DNA of 64,000 bases from Litchfieldia sinesaloumensis (GCF_900156865.1 NZ_LT732529.1:142300-206299), one strand, 5' to 3'. Counted from the stretch's first letter, positions 41,697 to 51,434 are shown. A program made the numbers and translations. Notes: generated by a model from the letters alone, not told the origin.

Positions 41697-42794
41697 TTAT
41701 CGGATTCTTCGATCAGTTTCTACGTCGAAGAAGTGACACTTGTTCATATCGAACGCTAATTCAATTGTTTCACCTGGTTTTGCTTGAGTACGAGAATCAA
41801 CACGTGCTACAAAGTCAGTTCCAGCTAACTGAGAGTAAAGCATAGTCTCAGCCCCAGTTAATTCAGATACTTCGATATGCGCATTGATTTTTGAACCTTG
41901 AGATGACTCAATGAATACAGGCTCATCATGAATGTCTTCTGGACGGATACCAAGGATTATCTCTTTGTTCAAATAACCTTGCTCACGAAGGACCTTCATT
42001 TTTCCTTCTGGAACCGCAATTTTTACATCACCAATAGTGAATGTACCATCTTTTAGTGTTCCAGGGAAGAAGTTCATTGCAGGTGATCCAATGAAACCAG
42101 CAACGAATACGTTCTCTGGGTTATCATAAACTTCTTTAGGAGCACCGATTTGTTGAATAATACCATCTTTCATAACTACAAGTCTAGTCGCCATTGTCAT
42201 TGCTTCTGTTTGGTCATGTGTTACGTAGATTGTAGTTGTTTGTAAACGTTGGTGAAGCTTAGAAATTTCAGCACGCATTTGTACACGAAGCTTAGCATCA
42301 AGGTTTGATAAAGGCTCATCCATTAAGAATACCTTAGCGTCACGAACAATTGCACGACCTAACGCAACACGCTGACGTTGTCCACCAGATAGAGCTTTAG
42401 GTTTACGATTTAAATACTCTTCTAAGCCTAGAATCTTTGCAGCTTCCTGAACTCGACGATCAATTTCATCTTTCGGGAATTTACGAAGTTTTAGTCCGAA
42501 TGCCATGTTATCATATACACTCATATGTGGATATAGTGCATAGTTTTGGAATACCATTGCGATATCGCGGTCTTTCGGAGCAACATCGTTTACACGTTTG
42601 TTATCAATAAAGAAATCCCCTTGAGAGATCTCCTCTAGACCTGCAATCATACGTAACGTAGTTGATTTACCGCAACCTGATGGACCTACGAATACGATAA
42701 ATTCTTTGTCTTGAATATGAAGGTTAAAATCCTCAACTGCTGTTACTTTATTGTCGTATACTTTATAAATATGATCTAGAACTAATTCTGCCAT
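41697..42794 (-). CDS. msmX: MsmX-type sugar ABC transporter ATPase
   Basis: A 365-residue ATPase shared by several oligosaccharide ABC importers in Bacillus. Walker A GPSGCGKST (about 36), Q-loop, signature LSGGQRQRVALGRA (about 134), Walker B VFLMDEPLSNLDA, and the C-terminal TOBE/regulatory domain of the UgpC/MalK type. ATG behind TAGGAGGAG. A cre-type site lies directly after the promoter, predicting CcpA repression. The PucR-type regulator gene lies upstream, as yxkF does in B. subtilis. Confidence 0.95.
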   Translation of the reverse strand: MAELVLDHIYKVYDNKVTAVEDFNLHIQDKEFIVFVGPSGCGKSTTLRMIAGLEEISQGDFFIDNKRVNDVAPKDRDIAMVFQNYALYPHMSVYDNMAFGLKLRKFPKDEIDRRVQEAAKILGLEEYLNRKPKALSGGQRQRVALGRAIVRDAKVFLMDEPLSNLDAKLRVQMRAEISKLHQRLQTTTIYVTHDQTEAMTMATRLVVMKDGIIQQIGAPKEVYDNPENVFVAGFIGSPAMNFFPGTLKDGTFTIGDVKIAVPEGKMKVLREQGYLNKEIILGIRPEDIHDEPVFIESSQGSKINAHIEVSELTGAETMLYSQLAGTDFVARVDSRTQAKPGETIELAFDMNKCHFFDVETDRRIR

Positions 42795-42810
42795 TTTTTC
42801 TCCTCCTATT

Positions 42811-42825
42811 TTGAAAACGGTTTCG
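42811..42825. promoter_or_regulatory. cre site of msmX
   Basis: TTGAAAACGGTTTCG matches WTGNAANCGNWNNCW except the last base. It lies between the -10 and the start codon, a roadblock position for CcpA. Confidence 0.75.
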
Positions 42826-42833
42826 ATAGTTAA

Positions 42834-42862
42834 AGTTTACTCGAGAGAGAAAAATGCGTAAA
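42834..42862 (-). promoter_or_regulatory. msmX promoter
   Basis: On the minus strand TTTACG, 17-nt spacer, TAAACT. Transcription would start near the edge of the cre site. Confidence 0.5.
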
Positions 42863-42933
42863 TGTGTAAATTGCACAAAACGATGAAAGGGTTTTCGTGC
42901 ATGTCTACGAATGATTAGATATTAGCTCTAAAA

Positions 42934-43833
42934 TTAAAAATGCTCAATAGTCAAAATAGCTAAATAGGTAGTGACAGCGCCGTGAAAATGCTTAATATCA
43001 ATCCCAGTCTTTTCAGTGAATTTTTCTATACGATATTGTAGGCTATTACGGTGCATGTATAGCCGTTTTGCTGCATTTGATACATTTAAATCACTCTCAA
43101 AGAAAACCTTAACCGTTTCAAGTAGCTCAAGGTCATTTTGAAGTTCCTCAGGGATTACATTTTTTAGTTGGTTGCGAAAATTCGTCCCCATCCCCTCTAG
43201 TAATAGAAAAGGGAAAATATCATGTAAACGATAGACTTTCTGTTTATGTAAAAACAGTCTCCCTTTCTGAAACCATTCTTTTTCAGTTTGAAAGAGGCGA
43301 GGTAAATCATTTGAAAGGGGGTATGTCTGTCCAATAAATAAGCGCAAATCTGTATAGAAATCACTAGTCAAAGTGACAGTAATTTCTTCATAAAGAATAT
43401 CATCTATTGTTTCTTCATTTCTCGATTCAATCAGTACGCCACTCGAATCACTTTCCCATAAGAAGATGGTATTCATAGGCAAAAGTGCTTGAATGGCCTC
43501 TTGGAATTCTAACTGGTCTGTTATTGGTTGTTCAGCATGAAATTGAATAAATCTACATTGTGAAAATGAAAATTGATCAATTGCTAGGTTGCCCTGTTGA
43601 TAATACAAAAAGTTATACCAAAAGGCCTGTGAGTCAGTCATATCATTGACATGACTACCGTATGGCGTGAAGAGTGAGGATAGAAGTGATGCTTCTTTCG
43701 TCGAAAGTCGTTCCTTTTTAATCCCAAAAAAGGTTCCTGTATCAACTGAAAACCAAGAGTATAATTTAGTTTTATAAGGTGATTGAGCGGTTACAAAGTC
43801 ATCTTTATAATGGAGTTTTAAATTATCAATCAT
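42934..43833 (-). CDS. PucR/CdaR-type helix-turn-helix regulator
   Basis: A 299-residue protein with a C-terminal PucR-type HTH (LNVSNAAKRLYMHRNSLQYRIEKFTEKTGIDI, about 250-282) and an N-terminal ligand-sensing part of unknown specificity. The same neighbour of msmX in B. subtilis (yxkF) belongs to this family. Upstream of msmX with a 140-bp spacer containing msmX's promoter and cre. ATG behind AAAGGAATT. Whether it controls msmX is not known. Confidence 0.85.
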   Translation of the reverse strand: MIDNLKLHYKDDFVTAQSPYKTKLYSWFSVDTGTFFGIKKERLSTKEASLLSSLFTPYGSHVNDMTDSQAFWYNFLYYQQGNLAIDQFSFSQCRFIQFHAEQPITDQLEFQEAIQALLPMNTIFLWESDSSGVLIESRNEETIDDILYEEITVTLTSDFYTDLRLFIGQTYPLSNDLPRLFQTEKEWFQKGRLFLHKQKVYRLHDIFPFLLLEGMGTNFRNQLKNVIPEELQNDLELLETVKVFFESDLNVSNAAKRLYMHRNSLQYRIEKFTEKTGIDIKHFHGAVTTYLAILTIEHF

Positions 43834-43904
43834 CAGAATTAATTCCTTTCGTAATAAAAAAATCTCCCTCTATTATAACAGAAGGAGAATGTGTCGCTAA
43901 TTGA

Positions 43905-44090
43905 TTATTCTATTACTTCTGGTGGATCTTCTTCGACAAAGTCGCGAGCTTCTTCTATGTTTGTTTTTCCGTGAAAACGATACACGCTTCCACCAGCCAT
44001 TCCTTCATTAATGAAACGGTCAACATCCATGAGAACCTCATCTTTCCCTTCATATTGAAGGTCTTCACGTTCTTTCCCTTTTTTAGACAT
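43905..44090 (-). CDS. Small hydrophilic protein, unknown function
   Basis: A 61-residue, highly charged protein ending in an acidic tail (VEEDPPEVIE). No cysteines or hydrophobic helix. ATG behind CAAAGGAGG with good spacing, so translation is likely. It lies between the yheE gene and the PucR regulator gene on the same strand. The pattern INEGMAGGSVYRFHGKTNIEEA is distinctive, but I do not recognise the family. Confidence 0.72.
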   Translation of the reverse strand: MSKKGKEREDLQYEGKDEVLMDVDRFINEGMAGGSVYRFHGKTNIEEARDFVEEDPPEVIE

Positions 44091-44154
44091 AAAAAAACCT
44101 CCTTTGGTACATAGTGTGTGAAGGAGGCGGAAAAATAATCATCGTAGATATCCA

Positions 44155-44367
44155 TTAATTATCATAAACATGGAAGAGCATTAATTCATGAATTTGTTTT
44201 GTAATGTCATTTATGACGTTTAAATCAGGGTGATCCCCATGCCAGTCAATACTTCCATCCTTATTATATACTCCACTAAATTTTGTTCCTTGGTAGTAAA
44301 AAGAAAAACTCCAGCCAGGAATCTTGCTACTTTTATATAAAGGCTTCCATTGAAAATGTGAGATCAT
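44155..44367 (-). CDS. yheE: YheE-like protein
   Basis: A 70-residue protein beginning MISHFQWKPLYKS and ending IHELMLFHVYDN, as in the small YheE family of Bacillus (DUF5342-type). Function unknown. ATG behind AAGGAG, only 10 nt after the stop of the last ATP-grasp gene, so it ends the yheDCDC-like operon. The same order yheD-yheE occurs in B. subtilis. Confidence 0.85.
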   Translation of the reverse strand: MISHFQWKPLYKSSKIPGWSFSFYYQGTKFSGVYNKDGSIDWHGDHPDLNVINDITKQIHELMLFHVYDN

Positions 44368-44377
44368 TGTAAACTCC

Positions 44378-45577
44378 TTAAGTAGTTATAGTTGCTTTCA
44401 TTATAAGGAGTTTGGTTAAATTTTCAAGCCCTTTTTTACGGATGTGGGTCTCGTCGAATACCATCGGCTTTGAGTTAATCTCGTAAATAAAGAGTCCCCC
44501 GTCAACACTGCGACCAAGGTCAATTGAAAATTCTCCGACAAATTCTTCAATTTGTTTGTTTAATTCTTTTCCAATAATATAGACGAGTCGATTTAAAAGT
44601 GCTTCATCAAACCGTGGACGAACCCTTTCATATGGAATAATAGTGCCACCGTTTGGTACGTGAGTTGTAACTTCGCTTTCACCACTTAATCGAACTCCAA
44701 TTCCGCTGATGGAATGTCCAGTACTGTCATAATCATAATGGCATAATAACCGTAAGTCATACCGTTTTCCATCATATGTGTCGTATGGAATGGCTTTTTG
44801 TAAAATAAAGTCCTCTTGAGCAAATTCTTCATCATTCTTCTCCCAAAATGAAGCGAGAGTTCGATAAATTTGTTTCCCATTTGGTGTTTCCACGATGATT
44901 TTATTTCGTTCCTTTTTTAGCCTGTAAATGCCAATACCTTTGGATCCACTAGCTCTTTTCAAATAAATGTCCTGATGTTTTATTAACATTGATTCTAGGT
45001 CGCTTAATTGCGTAAGTAGAATGGTCTCTGGTAGAAAGGAAATAAGAGATTGATTTCTTTTCAAAATTTGATAAACATTCCATTTGGAAAAGAAGTATGG
45101 ATTAAAAAAGGGAATCCCTTTCATTTTTAAAAAGGAAACCACAGCATTAAAAAGTTGGGTTTCCTCAATTGGGCGATAGGGTATACGGTTATAAACTGTA
45201 GTAGGTAGAGGTACTTCTAGTTTTATCCATTTCATTAACGGTTTATAAAAGGTAAAGCACTGGACAGGGTGTTCCTGTAATGAATGTGGTGTAATAATTA
45301 TTCCTAGTGCACCACGATCTTGTAAAGCTAAAACAATACTTTTTAAGTTTTGTAAGTTACCGATAAATGTATTGTCTGAGGATGGTGCAGTTAAAATTCC
45401 AATTAAAGGTCCAACACGGTTGCCATCTCTATTTACAGGAAAGGGGAGCGAATTGTTTTGCCTGCCCGCCACATAAGTTAAGATAGTATCCTCTTTTCCG
45501 AAAAGAAGGCCTTTTGGCTCTTCACACTGGTACCATTCTCGTCTTGCGATGTTGTAATAAATGGTACACATGTTCAT
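44378..45577 (-). CDS. YheC/YheD-family ATP-grasp protein (copy 4)
   Basis: A 399-residue ATP-grasp protein of the YheC/D spore-coat-associated family. The N-terminal region has GPLIGILTAPSS (the family's entry motif) and NRIPYRPIE; the ATP-grasp part has IYLKRASGSKGIGIYRL (Lys and Gly-rich loop, about 207-223), RYDLRLLCHYD, and metal-binding FIYEINSKP near the C-terminus. The reaction is unknown; ATP-grasp enzymes join a carboxylate to an amine or thiol. ATGA overlap with the upstream copy shows one operon. Confidence 0.9.
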   Translation of the reverse strand: MNMCTIYYNIARREWYQCEEPKGLLFGKEDTILTYVAGRQNNSLPFPVNRDGNRVGPLIGILTAPSSDNTFIGNLQNLKSIVLALQDRGALGIIITPHSLQEHPVQCFTFYKPLMKWIKLEVPLPTTVYNRIPYRPIEETQLFNAVVSFLKMKGIPFFNPYFFSKWNVYQILKRNQSLISFLPETILLTQLSDLESMLIKHQDIYLKRASGSKGIGIYRLKKERNKIIVETPNGKQIYRTLASFWEKNDEEFAQEDFILQKAIPYDTYDGKRYDLRLLCHYDYDSTGHSISGIGVRLSGESEVTTHVPNGGTIIPYERVRPRFDEALLNRLVYIIGKELNKQIEEFVGEFSIDLGRSVDGGLFIYEINSKPMVFDETHIRKKGLENLTKLLIMKATITT

Positions 45578-46932
45578 TTAAATACTTCCTCAGGGGTTTT
45601 GATGGTTGTTTCAGTTAAATAGACAGCATATTGCAATGGAAGCCTGCTAGAGAGTTTATCATATTTTCTGAGCTTTGGATGTGAAAAGATGGAGCGGCCA
45701 GGCTTAGAATTTGCTTCAAAAAGCCAGACACTTCCATTTTTATCTAGCCCTAAATCAAATCCAAGTTCACCAATATGTCCTTTTTGTCTTGAATCGATGA
45801 CCTCACTTAATAACAATGCTGCTTGTTTTAGGGAATCGGCTATTTTTCTGCATTCCTCGATATCATGGAATAGTTCAGTAAGTGTCCGAACAACTCCTCC
45901 GTTATTAAGGTGTGTAGTCACACTTCCTCGCCCAGAGATTTTACCCGCGATTACACTTACTTGCCAAACGCCTTTTTCATCTTTGTTTGTATGAACACGA
46001 AAATCAATTGATTTATGATCATGACGAATCAAATGAATTCCCTGTTGAACGATATAATGTTCCAATCGTTTGTTACGAAAATGAGTGTTGATGAACGATT
46101 CGATGGTAGAGAATCGCTGTAGACGATTATTTCCATTCTCGTCACGGTAACGACAGAAATAAGAGTCCGTTTCTCGGTCAAATAAAACTTGGTATATTCC
46201 TAAACCAAGGCTTCCGTTTGCAGGTTTGATATAGACATGTTGATATTTTGAAAGCATCCGTTCAATCAAGGAAAAGGTTGGATTTTTATGAGTTTCGGGT
46301 AAATACGTTGCAACACGGTGGTCACCCTCTAATAGTTGATGGATTTCCCATTTGTTAAAAAATCCAGGGTTAAACCATGGAATTAAGTATTCTTGATGTA
46401 GACGTTCTTTAATTTCACGTAAGGTTTTATGTTTTTCTGTTCGACGGTTTGGGAGGCGATCATATACAACATTAGGAAATGGAATTTCAATTGTTTCCCA
46501 ACCATTATGACTATGAAATAATCCATGGATTGTACCTTTATCCCAATCAATATGTTTCGCACCAAAAATAAACACATACGCACCGACAACTTTTTCCTGT
46601 GCCAAAAGTTTTGCAAAGAATAAGGTACGTTCTCCAATTGGTCGAATCATCGATTCACTAAATCCAGCAGTGAAAATTCCAACCAAAGGACCGATATACA
46701 TATTCCCATCATGGACAAAAACTTGCGTTGTACTTGTGTAAGGAATTTTTAGAGATTCAAAGATGTCTTCAGATATTTTGAGTTCTTGTTTATCACTCTG
46801 AATGACCTCGCATTCGCAGAAGGAGGTACCAAAATATATATGCTTAATTGTTTTTTTATATTGGATGGTTCTAGGCATATACACTTTTCCGAGTTCCTGT
46901 TTCGTAATAGTGAGTGGTAGTGGTGTTCGCAT
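45574..46932 (-). CDS. yheD: YheC/YheD-family ATP-grasp protein (copy 3, YheD-like)
   Basis: A 452-residue member. An N-terminal extension of about 90 residues precedes GPLVGIFTAGFS; then NRLPNRRTE, YIKPANGSLGLGIYQV (ATP lysine and loop), DFRVHTNKD, GRGSVTTHLNNGG and WLFEANSKPGR (metal ligands). Spore-coat YheD of B. subtilis has the same length (about 453 aa). A fragment of repeat R lies in the short gap upstream. Start ATG with AAGGAGC upstream. Confidence 0.92.
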   Translation of the reverse strand: MRTPLPLTITKQELGKVYMPRTIQYKKTIKHIYFGTSFCECEVIQSDKQELKISEDIFESLKIPYTSTTQVFVHDGNMYIGPLVGIFTAGFSESMIRPIGERTLFFAKLLAQEKVVGAYVFIFGAKHIDWDKGTIHGLFHSHNGWETIEIPFPNVVYDRLPNRRTEKHKTLREIKERLHQEYLIPWFNPGFFNKWEIHQLLEGDHRVATYLPETHKNPTFSLIERMLSKYQHVYIKPANGSLGLGIYQVLFDRETDSYFCRYRDENGNNRLQRFSTIESFINTHFRNKRLEHYIVQQGIHLIRHDHKSIDFRVHTNKDEKGVWQVSVIAGKISGRGSVTTHLNNGGVVRTLTELFHDIEECRKIADSLKQAALLLSEVIDSRQKGHIGELGFDLGLDKNGSVWLFEANSKPGRSIFSHPKLRKYDKLSSRLPLQYAVYLTETTIKTPEEVFK

Positions 46933-46952
46933 TTTTACAGCTCCTTTTTAAT

Positions 46953-46986
46953 GTGTCCAGCTCCGGGGCGCCTTGCACTTTTTTAA
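46953..46986. repeat. Repeat R fragment, copy 3
   Basis: TGTCCAGCTCCGGGGCGCC, matching the 5' part of repeat R, inserted in the 50-bp gap between two ATP-grasp genes. Confidence 0.5.
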
Positions 46987-48062
46987 GTAGAAAGTTTTGA
47001 CTGTAAATAGTGACAATAGTGTAAGGGTGTTGTATAGAGAGTATCTTCAATTGATGGGTCAGTATCTAAAATTACCTTTCTACCAGGTTTTGAATTTGTA
47101 TCTAAGATCCAAAGGGCTCCGTCCTTTGTAAGACCCAAATCTATGCCCATTTCGAATAGAGGTTCGAAGTGTTCTTCTAAAACATTGGGCAGCCTATTAC
47201 TAATTGTATGAATGTTTTCTAAAAGTAATTGCTTATGAGAGATAGACATTTTTTCTGTCCAGGTATGAAAAGAATGAGTCTCACCGCCGCCACCTAAATT
47301 TGAGATAAGGTGACCAGGTAATCCAAGACGAATCCCACGGCCTTGTTCAACCCATTTTCCTTGGCCATTCTTTTGAAGCAAAATCCGGATATCAAATGGG
47401 CGGTTGTCTTCGTCGTGTAGTTGTAAGTATTCTTGTGATAGATACGGCTGTATAGAAACATTGGCATCAAGCCATTTTTTTAAATCACGTCTGGTTGTAA
47501 ACTGTGTTTTATTTAGTTGCTTTGATTCCTTGTAGATAACCTCAACGTAGTTACGGTGTAGAAATAGTCCAATTATGCCTCTTCCCATTGAGCCTTTTTC
47601 AGGTTTAAGGATAAGTTGATGCTTTTTCATCAAGGTTCGTAGAATAGCAGAGGAGGAGTGAGCTTGCTCGGTAAAAGGGATGTAGGGTGAAAGTATTTCA
47701 TCTTGGCACAACACATTGTAAATCTCCCATTTATTTGGAAGACCTTGACCGAGAAATACCGTATCTGGTCGACTTTTCAACCAGTTCATGATGGGTTGAC
47801 TTTTAATAGATAACTCATCACTCGTGTAGAAACATCGATCATATAAAAACGTCGGAATGTCAAATATACATTGTTCCCACTTATTCGTTGTATGGTTGTA
47901 TTGTTCACCGCGGATCATCTCCGAGGATGGTTCAATGGATGTTGGTGTAAATCTATAAAGCTGAATACCTAACTCTGGTGCCCGTTTTGCTATTTCAGTT
48001 GCGTACCCTCTCTCCTGATTTGGGTAAATTGTAACAAAACCCAATGGAATCATAGGACCCAC
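46983..48062 (-). CDS. yheC: YheC/YheD-family ATP-grasp protein (copy 2, YheC-like)
   Basis: A 359-residue member, about the length of B. subtilis YheC (363 aa). It starts directly with PLGFVTIYPNQERGYATE, lacking the N-terminal extension; LILKPEKGSMGRGIIGLF is the ATP lysine/loop, FDIRILLQKNG and WILDTNSKPGR follow. Fifteen bp downstream of copy 1. ATG behind AAGGAGTGG. Confidence 0.92.
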   Translation of the reverse strand: MGPMIPLGFVTIYPNQERGYATEIAKRAPELGIQLYRFTPTSIEPSSEMIRGEQYNHTTNKWEQCIFDIPTFLYDRCFYTSDELSIKSQPIMNWLKSRPDTVFLGQGLPNKWEIYNVLCQDEILSPYIPFTEQAHSSSAILRTLMKKHQLILKPEKGSMGRGIIGLFLHRNYVEVIYKESKQLNKTQFTTRRDLKKWLDANVSIQPYLSQEYLQLHDEDNRPFDIRILLQKNGQGKWVEQGRGIRLGLPGHLISNLGGGGETHSFHTWTEKMSISHKQLLLENIHTISNRLPNVLEEHFEPLFEMGIDLGLTKDGALWILDTNSKPGRKVILDTDPSIEDTLYTTPLHYCHYLQSKLST

Positions 48063-48077
48063 TCCTTTCTTATCAAT

Positions 48078-49436
48078 TTAAGTCAACTCGGAAAGATAGA
48101 CACAATGTTGCAATATTGCTTTTGCACTTGGACGAATTCTAGTCGATACTCCATTCTGTTCTTGGTTTTTTGAAGGTTTTGTATTGACTTCAATAATGGT
48201 TGGTTTGCCATTTTCATCAAGTGCAAGGTCAATCCCAAGTTCAGCAAAAATGCCATCTGCTGTTCCGTCGATAATCTCTGCCACCTCAATTGCTAAATCC
48301 TTTAATAATCTTTTAATATGAGGAATTTGTTTTACTTCAAAGTTCTTTATAAGGACTTCATGAACCTTTTTAATTTCTCCTCCTCTTGCAAGATTAGAAA
48401 CAAATTGGTCTTTTGAAGAAACTCGTGCGACAGCTGAGGTTATTTGCCACTTTTCACTTAATTGTTTTTGACAAAGTAAACGAAAATCCAAGGGCTTTTC
48501 CTCATACAATAGGAGGGGAATACATTGCTGAACAATGAATGTATGTTGTTTCAACCTTGATAAAAGAGACTGAAATAGGGAGGCAAAACTTTGATGAACA
48601 GTCTCAATTTCGCCAGAAAACGTTGTGTAATCTAAAAAGTATGAGTCATCCTCTAGTTTATGAATCCGGAAAATATTTCTCCCCTGACTGCCATGAACAG
48701 GTTTTACAAATACACACTGATAATTCTCAATCATGTCAAAGAGAACATCCTTACCAGTTAAAACAATAGTATCAGGCATATACGTTTGTAAATGTTCATG
48801 TTCCTTTAATATTTCATACACTTCCCACTTATTTAAAAAGTGATCATTAAAATAGGGAATACGGTTAATCTGCAACTCATTTGTAAAGTCAGTAAAACGT
48901 AGGGACTGCTCTCGTTTACGCGAGTGAATCCGATTGTGGACTACTTGTGGGTATGGGACAATCGACTTTTTCCATGTACCATCGAAAAAGACATACCCCA
49001 TGTGATCATAGAATGTATTTAACGAGAATACATAAAAAAGTACTCCAATTTCATTTGCATATTTCGATAATTCCTCGCAAAATTCCTCTATAGAACCTAA
49101 TGATATGCGACTTTTTTGCTCGGAAACATCTGTTAATAAACCGACGACTGGACCAATTTCTAATTTGCTATTTCCTTTTTTTTGAAGAGTAATTGAAAAA
49201 GTCTCAGCTGGAAGCTGTAATTCACGTAGAACACTTTCACTACATTGAATAACAGGTTCGCTCTCATTAATAGATACGATTTCAACGTTAACACTATTCC
49301 TACTGCAGTGTATTTCAATACTCTGTTGTTTTTGTAGGCTTAATTTCTTAAAAATAATTTCACTCATTTTTATTTGAAAGGGGGAGACCTGCTTATTTGT
49401 AACAGGAATTACCTCGATAAGAATTTTTTCCGTCAT
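48078..49436 (-). CDS. YheC/YheD-family ATP-grasp protein (copy 1, YheD-like)
   Basis: A 452-residue member and first gene of the four-copy operon. Extended N-terminus (residues 1-100), then GPVVGLLTDVSEQ, NRIHSRKRE, VFVKPVHGSQGRNIFRI, DFRLLCQKQ and TIIEVNTKPSKN. Parts of the first 100 residues are poorly conserved compared with copy 3. ATG at 49434-49436 with a weak ribosome site. The divergent yheB gene lies beyond repeat R copy 2. Confidence 0.9.
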   Translation of the reverse strand: MTEKILIEVIPVTNKQVSPFQIKMSEIIFKKLSLQKQQSIEIHCSRNSVNVEIVSINESEPVIQCSESVLRELQLPAETFSITLQKKGNSKLEIGPVVGLLTDVSEQKSRISLGSIEEFCEELSKYANEIGVLFYVFSLNTFYDHMGYVFFDGTWKKSIVPYPQVVHNRIHSRKREQSLRFTDFTNELQINRIPYFNDHFLNKWEVYEILKEHEHLQTYMPDTIVLTGKDVLFDMIENYQCVFVKPVHGSQGRNIFRIHKLEDDSYFLDYTTFSGEIETVHQSFASLFQSLLSRLKQHTFIVQQCIPLLLYEEKPLDFRLLCQKQLSEKWQITSAVARVSSKDQFVSNLARGGEIKKVHEVLIKNFEVKQIPHIKRLLKDLAIEVAEIIDGTADGIFAELGIDLALDENGKPTIIEVNTKPSKNQEQNGVSTRIRPSAKAILQHCVYLSELT

Positions 49437-49508
49437 CTCGATAACCTCATTTGCTTAACTTGACGTTCAAACACTATAATTGATAAGGTGATAAAAAATC
49501 TTGAACTT

Positions 49509-49640
49509 AGTTTTTGATGTCTAGCTCTAGGCGCCAACGGCTCGAGGACACTAGTCAATCGCTTCGGAAGGCAAGAACGCCTTCTGTCAGCGCTTATCAT
49601 GTACTCGTTGCCGCTTTGCGGACACCTTGCGCTGTTCTGG
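49509..49640. repeat. Dispersed intergenic repeat R, copy 2
   Basis: Starts AGTTTTTGATGTCTAGCTC, then AGGCGCCAACGGCTCGAGG and CAATCGCTTCGGAAGG, homologous to 29804-29915; the second half diverges (GCCGCTTTGCGG palindrome). It fills the divergent gap between copy 1 and yheB; frames through it are not genes. Confidence 0.75.
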
Positions 49641-49715
49641 TCTGGGCGAAAGCCTGATACCGTATCGTATGAAAAAAACATAAAAACTGTGAGTGAAAAT
49701 TAAAGGGTGAGTTAT

Positions 49716-50852
49716 ATGAATGTATTTTTAATGATTCTATTCATGATGGTAATTGGAGCCATCATAGGGGGAGTAACAAATTCGCTAGCAATCAAAATGC
49801 TATTTCGTCCGTATAAAGCTATATATATTGGCGGAAAACGGCTACCATTTACCCCTGGATTAATTCCAAAACGAAGGGATGAACTCGCTTCTCAGCTGGG
49901 TAGAACCGTTGTTGAGCACCTTCTTACTCCTGAAAGTCTTAAAAAAAAGCTACGAGACGAGAATTTTGTCAACACAATTGAAGGATGGGCGAAGGAAGAA
50001 GTCGAAAAACTTCTCGACACAGAAAAGAACTTCATCGAGCTTACTGCACAAGTTGGGATACATAAATTCGATGATTTGGCAGAGGGAAAACTACTAAATT
50101 TTATTGAAACAAAATATGAAGGCCTGCTAGATGAAATAGGCCAAAAGGAGATTGGAGAGGTCATTCCTGAGGAACTGCTAGAAAAAGTAGAAATGAAGTT
50201 TCCTGGCGTTGCTGAATATATTACTGCAAAAGGCATCGAGTATTTTGAGAGTGAAGAAGGAAAACTTCGACTAAAAAGAATGATAGACGATTTTCTGTCT
50301 ACTCGTGGGATGCTCGGAAATATGGTTCAAATGTTTTTAGGAAACACAAGTCTTATTGATAAAATACAACCTGAGATCATTAAGTTCCTTGGCAACCCAG
50401 GAACGAAGGAACTTTTACAATCATTAATTGAAAGAGAATGGAATAAAGTAAAGGCTTGGGAGGTAAATCAAATTGTTGATCAGGTAGGTTCAGACAAAAT
50501 TCTAACCTTCCTTAGAGAACAAACACTACAAATCATTCCAATCAAAAAATACCTCGGAACTCCGGCCAATGTTGTATTGCTTCCTTATAAGGAACGTATA
50601 CTTAACGATTTTGTCCCTAAAGGAATTGAGGTAGCTGGCGAATTTGTAGCAAATCGTATTGAGAAAATGATGAAGAGTCTTAAGTTAGAAGAGATTGTAA
50701 AAGACCAAGTTGGTACATTTTCTGTGGAACGTCTAGAAGAAATGGTCTTAGGCATATCAAAAAGGGAGTTTAAGATGATTACATACTTAGGTGCTTTACT
50801 AGGTGGTATCATTGGTATCTTTCAAGGGATTATTGCACAACTTTTCCAATAA
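49716..50852 (+). CDS. yheB: DUF445 family protein YheB
   Basis: A 378-residue protein with a hydrophobic helix at each end ([33 protein letters not shown] and [23 protein letters not shown]) and a long helical middle, the DUF445 arrangement of B. subtilis YheB (377 aa). The GxxTNxxAxxxLFxP motif of the family is intact. Function unknown; B. subtilis YheA/B and homologues are linked to membrane and stress. Start ATG 49716 is preferred (AAAGGGTGAG upstream). Confidence 0.93.
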   Translation: MNVFLMILFMMVIGAIIGGVTNSLAIKMLFRPYKAIYIGGKRLPFTPGLIPKRRDELASQLGRTVVEHLLTPESLKKKLRDENFVNTIEGWAKEEVEKLLDTEKNFIELTAQVGIHKFDDLAEGKLLNFIETKYEGLLDEIGQKEIGEVIPEELLEKVEMKFPGVAEYITAKGIEYFESEEGKLRLKRMIDDFLSTRGMLGNMVQMFLGNTSLIDKIQPEIIKFLGNPGTKELLQSLIEREWNKVKAWEVNQIVDQVGSDKILTFLREQTLQIIPIKKYLGTPANVVLLPYKERILNDFVPKGIEVAGEFVANRIEKMMKSLKLEEIVKDQVGTFSVERLEEMVLGISKREFKMITYLGALLGGIIGIFQGIIAQLFQ

Positions 50853-50904
50853 GAGTCAGCAAATATACCTTTATTGAATATGTTTAACTTACCGTAAGCT
50901 TTCT

Positions 50905-50990
50905 CAATGTCTTGCCCCTCGAGAACACAACCCAATCCGTCAAGTACTTGTCGGGGCTGTTTCAGACGCTTGCGCTTTTCTATCAGGGAT
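50905..50990. repeat. Repeat fragment (R-like 3' part), copy 4
   Basis: CTTGCCCCTCGAGAACACAA, then GTCGGGGCTG and GACGCTTGCGCTTTTCT; inverted CCCC/GGGG arms. Typical of the 3' half of the dispersed intergenic repeat seen in Bacillus. Between yheB and yheA. Confidence 0.55.
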
Positions 50991-51068
50991 GAATTATTTG
51001 GTAATGTTTGTTATAGTGGAAAAGAACCATTTTGCTCGTAGTAAATCTAGATAAAGGAGGTAGGTAAA

Positions 51069-51425
51069 ATGGGTGTAAATTTATATGATGTTGCGTATGG
51101 TGTTGAGAAGGCGATTCGAGAGAGCGAAGAGTACCAAAAGCTTAAGCAACTTTATGATCAAGTGAATAATGACGAAGGTGCAAAGAAACTTTTTGAAAGC
51201 TTTCGTAACATTCAGTTATCCCTTCAACAAAAACAAATGATGGGTGAAGATATTTCACAAGAAGAGGTAGAACAAGCTCAAAAGCAAGTTGCCCTTGTTC
51301 AACAACATGATACAATTGCACAACTTATGGAAGCAGAACAACGCATGAGCGTAGTTATCGGAGAATTAAACCAAATCATGCTTAAGCCACTTGAAGAATT
51401 ATATGGCAGTATGGATCAACAATAA
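51069..51425 (+). CDS. yheA: YlbF/YmcA-family protein YheA
   Basis: A 118-residue helical protein with the YlbF/YmcA-type pattern (AIRESEEYQKLKQLYDQVNND; FRNIQLSLQQKQMMGEDI). B. subtilis YheA is a paralogue of YmcA and YlbF, which act with RNase Y in mRNA processing; YheA itself has no established role. ATG behind AAAGGAGG. Fixed neighbour of yheB in Bacillus. Confidence 0.92.
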   Translation: MGVNLYDVAYGVEKAIRESEEYQKLKQLYDQVNNDEGAKKLFESFRNIQLSLQQKQMMGEDISQEEVEQAQKQVALVQQHDTIAQLMEAEQRMSVVIGELNQIMLKPLEELYGSMDQQ

Positions 51426-51434
51426 GGACGTGAC

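Noticed and set aside
49433-49681. Open frame of 82 codons on the minus strand
   Set aside because: It runs through repeat R copy 2 and has no ribosome site; composition is that of the repeat.
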